Shown piece after piece: positions 11,966-22,817 of a stretch of DNA of 64,000 bases (positions are counted from its first letter, which is position 1; every line of letters begins with the position of its first letter). This DNA comes from Warburgia ugandensis (lineage: Eukaryota; Streptophyta; Magnoliopsida; Canellales; Canellaceae): positions 38,015,217 through 38,079,216 of the forward strand of contig CP141139.1 of assembly GCA_035236585.1 (NCBI GenBank), written 5' to 3'. A program made the translations under genes and the position numbers. Under the pieces are notes generated by a model. The model was not told the origin of the DNA. It made no database searches and saw only the letters and a program-made list of their open reading frames with translations.

Positions 11966-13256
11966 ATGTAGAGTTAACAAGGGATATACAGTGAGATTTG
12001 CTACAATGGTTTCACTTGTATATGTATTTATAAATTTTCTGTACTCTTGGGACAAGAACATTTCAGACTGTACAATCTTAGAGTAGAGAGTTAATAGTAC
12101 CAAAATCTAATCTTAACCAATTAATAAAGTACATTTATATTCAAAATTCAAATATTTGAAGATACATTTTGGAGGGCGATACTAAACCATATCTTTTACA
12201 TGGGATACGAAACAACAATTATAATAAATCTGACTGTAGATAGAATTGCTTTAATGCATAGTAGGGATTGAGGTGGTTTGCTTTTATCATATGGAAATCT
12301 AGTGAAGAGCATAGAACATGACCTAGATTAGTCTTAATTGATAGATTATATGTTCTGTGATTTATGAATACTCTTGTTTGTTAACTAGCAAATGACCTTT
12401 ACAAAACAAGTTTGGCTTTATGTTCATTAATAGTTACACTAGGTAATTTAACATATAAAGTCTCTAAATCAAAACCAAACAAAAGCAACCCACAAAGACA
12501 GTGAACAATTGGAGTGGAAGAGGAGTATGATAGACAAAAGCAAGATATAGAGAGAGTTGTAGATGTCTTATCCATAGTTGTCAATATCTTATCATTTGAT
12601 TTCAATTTTGGCCAAATCGTTGAAACATGATATTTTGGTTAGAACACCCAATGTTTTTTACATTTTTCTAAAATTTAAGCCAAAGTCTCAAATTTTGGTT
12701 CGAGCTAAAACAATGAGTAAAACAAATCTCACAACTATGGACTCTTATATACAATACTAGTAGCAAATTTAGTGATAATGACCTTTATTTATGTATTTAT
12801 TTTTGAAAGTTAGACACACTTGTCCATGCATATTCTTGAACCTTGGTTTCAAGGTGAGAAGTCAATATGCACTAATACTAAGGCATTTGAAAATATAGGA
12901 GCATGTGGAGTTTAAAAGTTCCAAAGGTGAAATAAATAGAAATAAAGATAAATCCATACAAATATTTTATTAGCACCTGGGCTAGTTAGCTACTACAGGC
13001 ATGTGTTTGCACTTTGACTGATATCTAAAAAAAATTATTTTAGTAATTTTAAATCAAATGTGCATAAATAGAAATGTTACATATGAAAATTACTACTTTG
13101 ACAAAACATCATAAAGTGATAAAATATAAGAGTAGAAAGTAAATGTGAATCTCTTCAAGTGGCAATCTTATGCCAAGAGAATAATTGTCCAAAAGTTACA
13201 AACATGAACAAATTTAAGGAGAAAAAATTAAGTTAGAAAACTATAGATACATAGAT

Positions 13257-13270
13257 GCACACACACACGC

Positions 13271-13304
<34 letters not shown>
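13257..13304. repeat. AC dinucleotide microsatellite
   Basis: Roughly 24 AC units with two interspersed GC steps. It lies in tandem copy A. The corresponding place in copy B (about 16185) has no such expansion, so it grew after the duplication. Confidence 0.95.
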
Positions 13305-13307
<3 letters not shown>

Positions 13308-13508
13308 GGCCAACCCACATAAACATATATACTACATGCACACTTAACAAATGGGAAAGGAAAGCATAATGCTCTTCTTTAGCATTGACAAAAAGGAAAA
13401 AATGAAGAAAACTAGTTGAAGAAATTAAAATAGAAGAAAGAAACCACCATAGAGTAGTTAAGTACATTGGAAGGAATGGAATGTTTAAGTACTAATTTGA
13501 GTACTTAA

Positions 13509-13590
13509 AACTATCAAGGGAACTAATTTGAAAACAAGAAGGTAAATAAAACTATCAAGGGAACTAATTTGAAAACAAGACGGTAAATAA
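13509..13590. repeat. 41-bp tandem duplication
   Basis: The string aactatcaagggaacta and the 24 bases after it occur at 13509 and again at 13550, nearly identical. Copy B of the large duplication has a single diverged version at about 16370, so this small duplication is specific to copy A. Confidence 0.85.
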
Positions 13591-14104
13591 TTCCTTAAGC
13601 TCAAGCTATATAAACTTGTCATCATGTGAATGAAAGAACAACACAAGGATATGGAAGTCAATAAGATGACAATAGAAAATGAGAAGACATCTTGACAAGG
13701 ATTTTGGAGCTTCACTTCACTGAATTCACGAACCTAACTACTGAAGGCTGGTCCTTCATGGCTGAATAAAGAAAGGGAAGTGAAGATCTAAGTGGTGCAA
13801 AATTTTGTCCATGATTTAGATGGGGTACAGCCCAAATTTCTCATCCACTGGATGATACTAGTTGTTGTTTCAATTATATAATAGACAATAGAATTTTTTA
13901 TTAGTCATTTTACAACTCAAGAAAATAGTGGTTAAAATTATCCAATGAATGATAATTTTGGATCATAGATCATCTAAGTCCAACATTCATAATGAATTAG
14001 ATCTTCGCAAAACTAGGGTAAGAGGCTAATTATCACAAGTGGGGGGACACTATATCACTTGGCTAAAGAAATAAGGCCTATAATGATTGTCTCATCTAAA
14101 AGCT

Positions 14105-14178
14105 AGGGCATCCTCGTGCACGAAGCTCCCGCATATGCAAGGTCCAAAGAAAGGTAGACCACAAGGATCTATAGTATG
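14105..14178 (-). mobile_element. SINE fragment (3' part, Au-type)
   Basis: Plus-strand text reads gtgcacgaagctcccgc, then aaggtccaaagaaaggtagaccacaagg, which is the reverse complement of the SINE 3' half. The tRNA-like head is missing. It sits inside a segment of tandem copy A that is absent from copy B. Confidence 0.75.
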
Positions 14179-14979
14179 TTATAGATCATTAATGACCATT
14201 AAATGAAAATGATAAATGACATTGTGTGCTATCCTGACAATACAAAAGCAAAAATGAAACCCAAGTTGGAGATTGATACACTTTTCTACAACTTTTAAAC
14301 AAGTGGAAGAACTATTATCAAGGTTAGTGCTATAAGGCACACAAATACCATGAAATTTGTGATGACTTCCATTTTATGGTCCATTACACATGCCAAACTA
14401 GCTAGGTAATATAGGCAAAAGAATCTATGGAACTTTGTTAGGTTACGTAGAATAGAATCAAAGCTGACCAAGCTACTACCAAATAGAACTTGAAATGAAA
14501 AGGAAAAATTAGAATAGCCCCTCGTTTCTCTTTGTGTGCTTGTGAGCTTTGTTTCTTCTACATGTCTAATCCAAGCATGAAATTTGAAAAGAGAAAATAT
14601 AGGAACAATGAAAAAAAAAAACTTTGAGTACAAAACAACTTTCTTCTACTTGTTAGTGGTTGTGACACATATGATAAGACATAGACAACACTGCATGTTC
14701 TCCCATCTCCAATCCTCTGAACACTTGATATGCATGAAGCACCACCAGCTAAGAAAATGCATCATTACTTAATATTCTTCTTTGCTCCTCAAAGTGCAAG
14801 GTAAAGAGAAGGAAGGCACCACTACAAATATGAAGCTAGTGAGCACCACCAGATTCCAAAGACTATTGAAGAAAAATTGCTATAAGTAAGACTTCTCTAT
14901 GAGATCCTTCAGTTCCATAGAGGACAACCTCATGGATAAGAGGCATTTGGCATAGATCATTGAAACTAATTGGATCTAA

Positions 14980-15580
14980 GTAGGAGCATACGCATGGAGT
15001 GATAAAACCTCTAAACTCATGGTCACAAACCCTTTAGATATTAATTCCTAGATCTTCATCTGAGAAAAGGGTAGATTGTTTCTAGAGAGTGAACAATAAT
15101 TAGAATAAAATTAATGTTTTTATCAATACTTGAGGAGCCCCTTCTTAAGGGAAGGAAGATGATTCTTCAATCTCCATACACGAACATGAAATGTGAGCAC
15201 CAAAAGATTACAAAGAGTTTTTTATGCATGTTGCGACAACATAAGCAGCAATTAGTTTGGATAGGAAGAAATTATCCAACTAAGGTAATGTTATCCTGAC
15301 AATGCAAAGAAAGAACTTCAACTTAGGTAGAGGAAACGAGCCATCCACAAATCCCAGTAGGCCATGTCATTGAGTAAGCATGTAAATTGTGATTTCCAAA
15401 TCAAGTAATTGCTTGAGGATAACTATAATGGTAGCAACTGTGCCAAAGTGATAAGACTATCGGAGTTAGATGCATTTGATCAAATTGAATCATCAGAGGT
15501 CAATGAAAATGAGACACAAAAGAAGAGAGGATTGGAGAACGAAGATCTAACTCATCAGAGCACAAGAAGTATAATTTGAT
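14980..15580 (-). pseudogene. Ty1/copia gag remnant, copy B
   Basis: The minus-strand translation shows HGLLGFVDGSFPLP (plus positions about 15335-15375), a hallmark of plant copia Gag near its N-terminus. Broken continuations follow to about 14980. Just upstream in minus orientation, near 15560-15580, the string tggtatcaaa preceded by the LTR-like tract resembles a degenerate initiator-methionine tRNA primer-binding site. Sequence from 15585 to about 16170 would be the adjacent LTR. It is the duplicate of the remnant at 10971-11965 and arose with the large tandem duplication, not by a separate insertion. Confidence 0.7.
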
Positions 15581-18035
15581 ACCATTTAAATCTAACGAGG
15601 GATATAGAGCAAGATTTCCTATTATGCTTTTACAAAATTTGTGTGACTTGTATATGCATTTATAGATTTTTTATAACTTAGGATAAGAAAAATTCAAAAA
15701 AATATAATATGATATTAGAGAGTTATCAGTTACAAACCTGATCTTAATTAACTAATAAGTTCATTTAAATTGTAAATTTGAAAATATGTTTTGGAGGGAG
15801 ATACTACATCCTTTGCATGGGATCAATAATCATAATTAAGGTGACTTTACATCACTCTACTTTAAGGCATTATAGGAATTGAGGTGGTTGCTTTTGTCAA
15901 TTGGAAGGCTTGTGAATAGGGTATAAAAGGACCTAGATTAGTATTAGCTGATAGATTGTATTTTATGTGATTTATGAACAATCATGTTTAATGACTTACA
16001 ATACATGTTTGGCTTTATGTTCATTTATAGTAATACTCAATAATTTAATAGATATAGTCTCTAATTAGAATTGAACAAAAGCACCTGAGAAAGAAAGTGA
16101 ATCAATAGTTAATAGTGGAAAAGCAAGAATGATAGACAAAATAATGGTATAGTGAGAGTTTCAGCTATCTTATCTATATACAGACACATGTTCAAACATA
16201 TTCTTACATGTGCACTTGATGAATGGAATAAGAAATCATGAAGCTCTTCTTTAGCATTGAGAAAAATGAAGAAATTAGCTGAAGAAAATAAAAGAAAAGA
16301 AAGACAACCAAGTTAGAGTAGTAAAGGAGATTGGAACGAATGGAATGTTTAACTGCTAATAATTATAAAGTAAACTAGCAACGGAAGTAAGTTGAAAATA
16401 AGAAAGAAAGTAATTTGTTAGGCCCAAGCTATATAAAGTTGTGACGTGTAAATGAAAGAACAAATTCACAAGGATTTGGAAACCAGTAAGATGATAATAA
16501 AAAACAAGAAGACACCTGGAGAAGGATTTTGAGCATTCACTTCATAGAATTCACCAATCTAAATGCTATCCTAGTGCTATAAAAGCAGAAAAGAAACCCA
16601 AGATGGAGGCTGGTACACTTTTCTGACTTCAAACAAAATGGAAGAATTATTCTCAAGGTCAATACTCTGGGACGAGTTCCATTTTATGGTCCATTACACA
16701 TGGTGATAAAGGAGATGGAGCAAAACAATCTAGGGTACTTGTAAGGTTACATGAAGCAGAATCAAATGTACAGGCAAAAGTTGCCTTGAGACAAGATAGG
16801 TCTGGTGGCGTAAACGATGATTTGGTGTGCTTCTAGGTTGCCTACCATTTCAAACAGTCAAACATATGCATTAAGTTTTAGTCGCCACACAAAGATCTAG
16901 ACTATGAGCTGTAAAAGAATCACAAACAGCATAGACATTGAATTGATAAAATCAGTGGTTAAGCATTTCAATTTCTTAGTACATCTACAAAGCAAAAATT
17001 GTCCGGTACTAAATAAAGTTGCTAAGTTTCCTACTTAGACACAGATATAAATATACCCTAATAATTAAAATTCCAAGGTTACAAATCTTAAACGGCCAGA
17101 ACAACCAATAAAAAGGAGTAAAAGTAACAATTCAGGTACAAAAAACCTAAAGAGAGGGCGTGTTTACCAAAACCTTAGGTAGGTGTAAATAAGAGAATGT
17201 CAGACTCCTAAACCAGTCCTAAAAGCTGACCAAGCTGCTACCAGTTCGTACAAGGAAAGATTAGAATAGTCCCTCGTTTCTTCTACATGTGTCTAATCCA
17301 CCCACCTTTCTGGTAAGGACCTGGTATTCGTATTCGATTCTTGGACAGTCTTCGACACAAGGCCAATCTTGTAAGAAAGGCGAAATTGGCGCTGTGTGTC
17401 GGATGGTTTTGAGCGTCTCTCTTTGTTTGTTTGGTTTGTGGCTTGATGGTTATCTCGATGGCAATGCAAGTCTCTTTTTTTCTTCAATAAATCTCACCAG
17501 CATTCGTAAAAAAAACAAAGAGGATAAATTTCAGAAAACAAAATAAATATAACAACAATAAAAAAGGATAGAAAACCTTGAAAAATAAAATAAAACAGAA
17601 TAAGAAAGTCCATAGCTTTGAGTAACAAAAATAACTTTCTTCTATTTGTTAATGGTTAATTATCGTAATGCAAATAATGACATAGACAACAACTTCATGC
17701 AATATGACTAGCAGCTAGGAAAGCTTCTGCTCGAGCTTATTTGCCAGGCAAATATCCACATATTTTTCTAGAGAAAAAAAAAGAGGCCAAAAGAAAGAGA
17801 GAGAGAGAGAGAGTGTTGACAGGATTGGAAACGAATATAACGCGCAGTGTTCACGCTTCTCTGGACGGATACAACACTCCTCATAGTGCAAGGCAGATGA
17901 AAGAGAGGGAAACACACACAAAAAGAACTGCACCACTGCTAACACGAAGCCAGCGTGGGCACCAGAGGATTCCGGCTTCTTCAGGAGGAAAACTGTCCAA
18001 AAGTAAAGACTTCTGGACGAGATCCTTCAGTTACT
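14980..18035. repeat. Tandem duplication, copy B (next to MADS exon)
   Basis: This is the partner of 11360-14935, with collinear blocks listed there. It ends about 380 bp short of the MADS exon's splice donor, so the duplication did not include exon 1. It contains a GA-rich tract (17790-17815) and, at 16720-17250, sequence partly unmatched in copy A. Open frames in this stretch (for example 17741-18115) show no protein family. Confidence 0.8.
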
Positions 18036-18418
18036 ACTCACTCTACGGTCATTGTTCGTTATCTTATCTTATCGTATCGAATTCAAGAAGAGTCAACAGC
18101 TTCATTGACCAGTAAAGTAGTAAAGAGTAAAAGATTATTTTAAACAAACATTCCAAGATTTCGTGCCAAAAATCTCCATCTCAACCGCAACACAAATGAA
18201 AATTCCTCATCGAATCCGAAATCAAACAAAAGGATTGAGACAATACAAATGCCACCAGCAGCAGAATATTTAGAAGTAAAAGAAGCTAGAAACATATCAG
18301 AAACTGCACAACGCTTCCAATCCCAGACAGAACGCAAAATAAAGAAAAAAGGATAATTCAGCTAAGATTAATCACTTGGCATTTAAATCGAGACATTTTC
18401 AGACGAAAAACGAAGTAC
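18036..18418 (-). other. Start of MADS intron 1
   Basis: The splice donor (gtactt on the minus strand) begins at 18418. The stretch down to the start of the tandem-duplicated region has no recognised exon. First introns of this gene clade are often many kilobases long and carry regulatory sites. Here the intron appears to be at least 18.4 kb, but this rests on not finding exon 2. Confidence 0.6.
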
Positions 18419-18603
18419 CTGCAATCAGTAGAGTACTCGTAGAGCTTTCCTTTGGTGGAGAAGACAATTAAAGCGACTTCTGCATCGCAAAGAACCGAGA
18501 TTTCGTGCGCTTTCTTGAGTAATCCCGTTCTCCGCTTGGAAAACGTGACTTGCCGATTGATCTTGTTCTCGATCCGCTTCAGCTGAACTCTTCCTCTCCC
18601 CAT
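18419..18603 (-). CDS. AP1/FUL-like: MADS-box transcription factor, AP1/FUL clade, exon 1
   Basis: This is the first coding exon, 185 bp, encoding the complete MADS DNA-binding domain of a type II (MIKCc) transcription factor. It starts [18 protein letters not shown], continues with [17 protein letters not shown] and [15 protein letters not shown], and ends KLYEYSTDC plus two bases of the next codon. The combination RVQLKR, KKAHEIS and [11 protein letters not shown] is typical of the APETALA1/FRUITFULL (SQUAMOSA) clade and not of SEP, AGL6 or AG proteins. The exon ends CAG followed by a GTACTT donor at 18418, and 185 bp is the normal exon 1 length. Such proteins bind CArG boxes as dimers and act in floral meristem identity and flowering time. 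I, K and C domain exons should lie at lower coordinates but none was recognised, so they are probably beyond the window. Confidence 0.92.
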
Positions 18604-18670
18604 GGCAGAAAACCAATGGAAAATAATACCAGAAGAGCAAATTCTAAGAATAGGGTGAGAGAGAGAGAGG
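18604..18670 (-). promoter_or_regulatory. CT-rich 5' leader of the MADS gene
   Basis: On the minus strand this is a pyrimidine-rich run (ccctctctctctctc) followed by about 45 bases leading to the start codon in a good context (ctgccatgg). GA/CT tracts in leaders of floral MADS genes are common binding sites for GAGA-binding (BPC) proteins. That role is inference. Confidence 0.6.
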
Positions 18671-18770
18671 GCTGTAAGAAAGAAAATGGATTTCTTGACC
18701 TTCCTATTTATGGGAGAGGGTCTGTAAGAAGGAAAATGGATTTCTTGATCTTCCTATTTATGGGAGAGGG
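18671..18770 (-). promoter_or_regulatory. MADS core promoter duplicated as 2 x 50 bp
   Basis: 18671-18720 and 18721-18770 are tandem copies of a 50-bp unit with three or four differences. On the minus strand each contains ctcccataaataggaag, giving a TATA-like box (cataaata) at 18705-18711 and 18755-18761, about 105 and 155 bases upstream of the ATG. Each TATA box lies in a near-CArG context (CC, seven A/T bases, GG). Confidence 0.75.
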
Positions 18771-20369
18771 ATAAAACCGGACTGGGAAGTGGAAATCGTT
18801 TATGATCTCGCGCTGAGTGGGTTTCGCCAAACCACGGTGGTTTCGCAAATTTTGTTGTCGACTCCTGATTGGCTGAGGGCCTACTCAGTCGTTATTGTCC
18901 GGCCTTTGAGCCACAGGGTGACAAGTCCGTACTCATTTGGGCAGTCGTCTGTACGGACGAGCATAAGATTTTCTCTATTTTATTTTGTCTCCGTCTAAAT
19001 ATTTTCAGAGTATTTTGTTTTCCTTGCTAGTTGACGGCGGGCGTGTGGGATCAACTAGGCTGCTAATTGACTCTAAGATTAGGCTTGTTTTACTAAATTG
19101 CCACAACGTGGACTGAATTTACTATTTGTTTCCCAAATTTCTTATGAGGAGGCCCAGGTGCTTTGTGTTTTCTTTGGGTCCTTCATAGCCGCAAGGCGAA
19201 GTGACGTGAGACTGACAGGCATCCCTTCCGAGAATTGTTAAGAATTTACATTTATCTTTTCCTTTTTGAATTAGACCTTGCTAAGATGAGAGTATTTTGC
19301 AACAAGACGATACTGCCGGGCTAAAGTACCAGTGCGACCGCAATTCCGACGATCCATAATGGATGAGCAGTGTACAAAAGTTACGATTATTAGCCTTTGA
19401 TGTACGGTAGTCTTGTTGATGAATAAACCCCCTGGCTTTTTCCTTATCACACCGTCTGTCTGGTTCTGGAACCCATGAATCAAAGGCTATGAAAAATCGG
19501 ATGGGCTCAGGTTTTGATCTATGGCTGATCTGTAGTTTGTCCCCGGTTATAGTTGGTTTGGATCATCAAAAAGAGTGAATCCTTCTTGTAATTTCACCCA
19601 CTAATATTTTCCATGTGAAAATAAGGGCATCCCCCAACACACTCCATTTCAAAGAAACAGTACTAAGATACAGGTGATCATATGATTTTAGCATTTGGTC
19701 CTTGGATCATCTTCCCATACATTCTAGTATGGTGGATGGTCTTATTCTCTGTGAAAATGTAGCTGCAAGCAAGAGCTAGTTTGGGATGCACTCCTTTCAA
19801 TGATCCAGACCTGGAACCCAATGAATCATTGAACTCCTCTGATATTCATTCAGCCTCTAAACAGATGGTTAAAAAATCAAGGGCAATGGTGTGTAGTTTT
19901 CTCCGCTGCTATTCTCCACGAGTGAAAAGTATGGGCATGCACTGTGTAATGGACTCGTCTTCTAGTAAATGGTAAAGGCGGTCGTCCAAAAGAAGAATGA
20001 CCAACGGTTGCTGCTTATAAAGCTGTGGGCTTTTCTTACTAAATATGGTTGTCCAATGGCCGCTCTATCGGTACTGGGCCTACCAAATCAAACCCTGGGA
20101 TTTACCCCGGAAAATTTTTAATTGAATATTAAACCCCCTTGTTTTAATAATGGCACAGCCTATTTTATTAATTATTAAAAAAGTGATATAATAGCCTCTA
20201 TTTTTTATACTTTAGCTTTCCACTAATGTTTTGAATGACTATAACTCTATGTGGGCCTACTTTTATAAAGATCCAACTCATTCAAAATGCTACGTTAGAG
20301 TTAATAGGCCATGCTCTAAAATTCTAACCTATTAAAAATGATATGAAAATACACTCTAAAATATGCATT
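18771..20369. other. Upstream region of the MADS gene, no gene seen
   Basis: This intergenic stretch is higher in GC near the promoter (18780-19500) and AT-rich beyond. Short open frames exist (for example 18789-18998 and 19781-19975) but show no known motif. It should contain the upstream promoter of the MADS gene. Confidence 0.5.
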
Positions 20370-20426
20370 GGATATGCCCTTTATTTACTATATATAGTAA
20401 ATAAATAGTAAATAAAGGGCATATCC
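20370..20426. repeat. Perfect 21-bp inverted repeat
   Basis: 20370-20390 (ggatatgccctttatttacta) is exactly the reverse complement of 20406-20426, with a 15-base AT spacer. It lies 13 bases before a truncated SINE. Confidence 0.9.
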
Positions 20427-20439
20427 AATTGGTATTTGA

Positions 20440-20508
20440 GGCCCTTGTGGTCCGCCATTCCCTAGACCTTGCATAGGCGGGAGGTTCGTGCACTGGGGCT
20501 GCCCTATG
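20440..20508 (+). mobile_element. SINE fragment (3' part, Au-type, sense)
   Basis: The plus strand reads cccttgtggtccgccattcc...gcgggaggttcgtgcact...ggggctgccc, the 3' end of the SINE in sense orientation. The tRNA-like head is absent. The SINE's 3' end runs into the TA repeat. Confidence 0.75.
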
Positions 20509-20511
20509 CCC

Positions 20512-20557
<46 letters not shown>
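20512..20557. repeat. TA dinucleotide repeat at left edge of viral array
   Basis: An interrupted (TA)n run of about 46 bp directly abuts the first viral bases (tgaagtttctt, 20558). A TA run also closes the array at 61121-61140, so the virus appears to have integrated into a TA microsatellite. Confidence 0.9.
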
Positions 20558-20558
<1 letters not shown>

Positions 20559-20972
20559 GAAGTTTCTTGTACATTGGTTTTGCGCATAAGAGTCTCTTTT
20601 GCTCTATAAGTATTCCTAATTTTGATCCTCTGCTTCCCTCTTTGGTATTAGAGCCATTAATGGGTGACTAAGTATATGTAGGTTTGATTATAAAGAATAG
20701 TAATGTAATCAGCATGGCCGATTATTACCTTTAATATTCTAAGTATGATTTTATCCTAATCCATTCAAAATGTCTTAAGGATCGACACCCAACTCGCGTA
20801 TGCCGTTGTTCCCATGGCAGTGATTGCAGAGGGGTTTGCTGTAAAGCATTGACAGTCGAGTAAGACATAAGAATAGGTTACTATAAGATTGTACTGGGAC
20901 TATTAAAGACAATTCTAGATGATACAATTACATTATGATGTTTTTTTATGACCAACTCAACTCTTAGCATCC
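20558..20972 (+). promoter_or_regulatory. Viral terminal region, primer-binding site and leader (copy A)
   Basis: The stretch begins with the transcript-end region (tgaagtttcttgtacattgg). The primer-binding site tggtattagagcca follows at 20643-20656, one mismatch from the methionine-initiator tRNA complement used by plant pararetroviruses. The leader after it runs to the movement-protein ATG at 20973. No promoter is present on this left copy because it starts inside the R region. Confidence 0.8.
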
Positions 20973-21724
20973 ATGATGGCTATGAGAAATAATAAGGATA
21001 AGTATATAGGAAATACCAATATGGTAGAATACCTGATAGAATCTAAGGTCCTTTACAAATGGATCATCCCTAATATTAAGTCTAAGGAAATTTATAACAT
21101 AGGTAGATTTGATTTTATATCAACCAAAATCATAAAGAATATGGAGTAGACAATTAGTTTAGATAATACGGAAAAGATAATTAATCCATTTCAAGAAAGA
21201 GACTTAAAGCCCTATTTAGATTTTGATAAGTATAAATTTATACATGTTGGTTTGATTCAAATAGGATTTAAGCCTCTTAAATTGAATTGCCTAAATGCTT
21301 CAATTCATGAGGTCTTGAGAGATGCGCGATGTCTAAATTGGGCCCCCTCATTAATGGGTGTCTCACAAACTAACCTCTATCATGGCCCTGTTTATATTAA
21401 TATGTTTCCTAATTTTAGCTTGTCTTTATCTAACACCAATATTTTTTATGCATTGAGTATGTATGTTAAAACTCATGGTTATAATTTTAAGGTAGGATCT
21501 AAGACTATAGCTTTGACATATAAAATCAAGGTCCTTCCCACTCTTGTCACGAATGCTAGGTAGAAATAACCTAGGGACAAGACTATTTTAATAATAAAAA
21601 AACTTTATTATCATCTAATATAGTAGTCAATAGGACTCTCAAATGGGATGAAATCAACTTCCTTAAGTCTTGCACTTGACAGAAGTCATTCTGCCAAGAC
21701 AAATGGTTGATCAAAATCTAGATT
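20973..21724 (+). pseudogene. Pararetroviral movement protein, copy A (broken)
   Basis: The frame is open from the ATG at 20973 to 21563 except for one stop (TAG, 21147-21149). In its second half it shows the 30K-superfamily movement-protein core, with FIHVGLIQIGFKPL, then GVSQTNLYHGPVYINMFPNF and a C-terminal YALSMYVKTHGYNF. This protein moves virus between cells. In the parent virus the frame continued into the polyprotein, as copy D shows glutamine where A has TAG after NAR. Broken continuation reaches 21724, where an internal deletion joins it to the RT region. Old, non-functional viral copy. Confidence 0.85.
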
Positions 21725-22815
21725 AGATAATACAAACCTCTTAATAAAGTTCTTAAATGGATACATTACTCAATTCCTAATAAAAGGGACTTACTCAATA
21801 GATTACAAGGTGCTCTAATATTCTCTAAGTTCGATTTAAAATTTAGATATTGGCAAATTCAGATTACTGAAATTGATAGGTATAAATTTGCATTTACGAT
21901 TCCTTTTGGACACTTTGAATGGAATGTTATGCCTTTCAGTTCAAAAATTGCACCTTTTGAATTTCAAAATATTATGAATGATATATTTAATCTATATGTT
22001 CAATTTATTATCACATATATTGATAATGTGCTCATATTTTCAAAATCAATTGAGCAGCACTTTAAACACTTAGAAATCTTTAAATGGTTGATTAAAAAGA
22101 ATGGTCTAGTTTTATCTACCTCAAAGAAAAAATTATTCTAAGAAGAAGTAAGATTTCTAGGATATAATATTTGTCAAGGAAAAATTATTCCGATACAAAG
22201 AAGTATTGAATTTGCCTCAAGATTTTTTGATGAGATTACTAATAATAAATAGCTTCAAAGATTTTTAGAATCTTTGAATTATATTTCTAATTAGTACCAA
22301 AATCTTCCACAAGATACTGCTATTCTTTTAATAGGTTAAAAAAGAATCAAAAGCCATTGACTTCATATTATAAAAGAGTAGTACAAAGAAGGTCCACAAA
22401 CTTCCTTACCTTGATTTGGCAAATATTGATTGATTTAAAATTGTAAAAACTGATGCTTCTAATATTGGATTTAAGGGTATTCTTAAGCAAAAGAACCCTA
22501 AAACAAATAAGAACTAGTTTGATTCAACTAAGGTAAGTGGAATACTACTCAAGAAAAATATTCTACTATTAAAAAATAAATTCTTTTAATTATCAAATGC
22601 ATTTCAAAATTTCAAGGTGATCTCTTAAACTAAAAACTTCTTCTCAGAATAAAATGTAGTGCCACCAAACAAATTATTGAAAAAGATGTTAAGAATATAG
22701 TTTCAAAATAAATTTTTGCAAACTGGGAGGCACACTTATCTGTTTTTTATTTTGAAATTGAATATATTAAAGGAGAATATGATTCTTTGTCCTCATTCGT
22801 GAGTTTTTACAGGGA
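21725..22815 (+). pseudogene. Pararetroviral RT and RNase H, copy A (partial, broken)
   Basis: The sequence enters mid-RT at a deletion junction: the words after acaaacctcttaataaag match copies B (27650) and C (36510). The RT block has HFEWNVMPF and a catalytic box reading YIDN (22016-22027), where copy C has YIDD, so a catalytic aspartate is lost. A TAA stop at 22139-22141 is shared with copy B. RNase H pieces follow (TDASNIGF near 22450). The frame ends FYRDHE just before the ORF2 start. Coat protein, zinc finger and protease are absent from this copy. Confidence 0.8.
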
Positions 22816-22817
22816 TC

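Larger units (their letters stand above)
11360..14935. repeat. Tandem duplication, copy A (distal to MADS exon)
   Basis: Blocks here align in the same order with 14980-18035. For example 11490-11665 matches 15125-15300, 11870-12120 matches 15480-15740, 12240-12560 matches 15850-16170, 13330-13740 matches 16205-16560, 14226-14400 matches 16562-16710 and 14590-14930 matches 17600-18035. Copy A has extra segments at about 12575-13240 and 13745-14225; the latter contains a SINE fragment. Similarity is visibly below identity, so the event is old. Both copies lie in the presumed first intron of the MADS gene. Confidence 0.85.

Noticed and set aside
13257..13304. Repetitive tract considered as a structured array.
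   Set aside because: It is a simple AC microsatellite; no spacer-repeat arrangement exists here or elsewhere in the window.
13803..13830. Minus-strand atggacaaaattttg, resembling the start of exon 2 (MDKIL) of an AP1/FUL gene.
   Set aside because: Only 15 bases match; what follows does not encode the conserved ERYERY segment and no acceptor site stands directly before it.
17741..18115. 124-codon open frame just downstream of the MADS exon, opposite strand.
   Set aside because: Low-complexity start (GA repeat), no known motif, and it falls in the duplicated intron segment whose other copy is not open.
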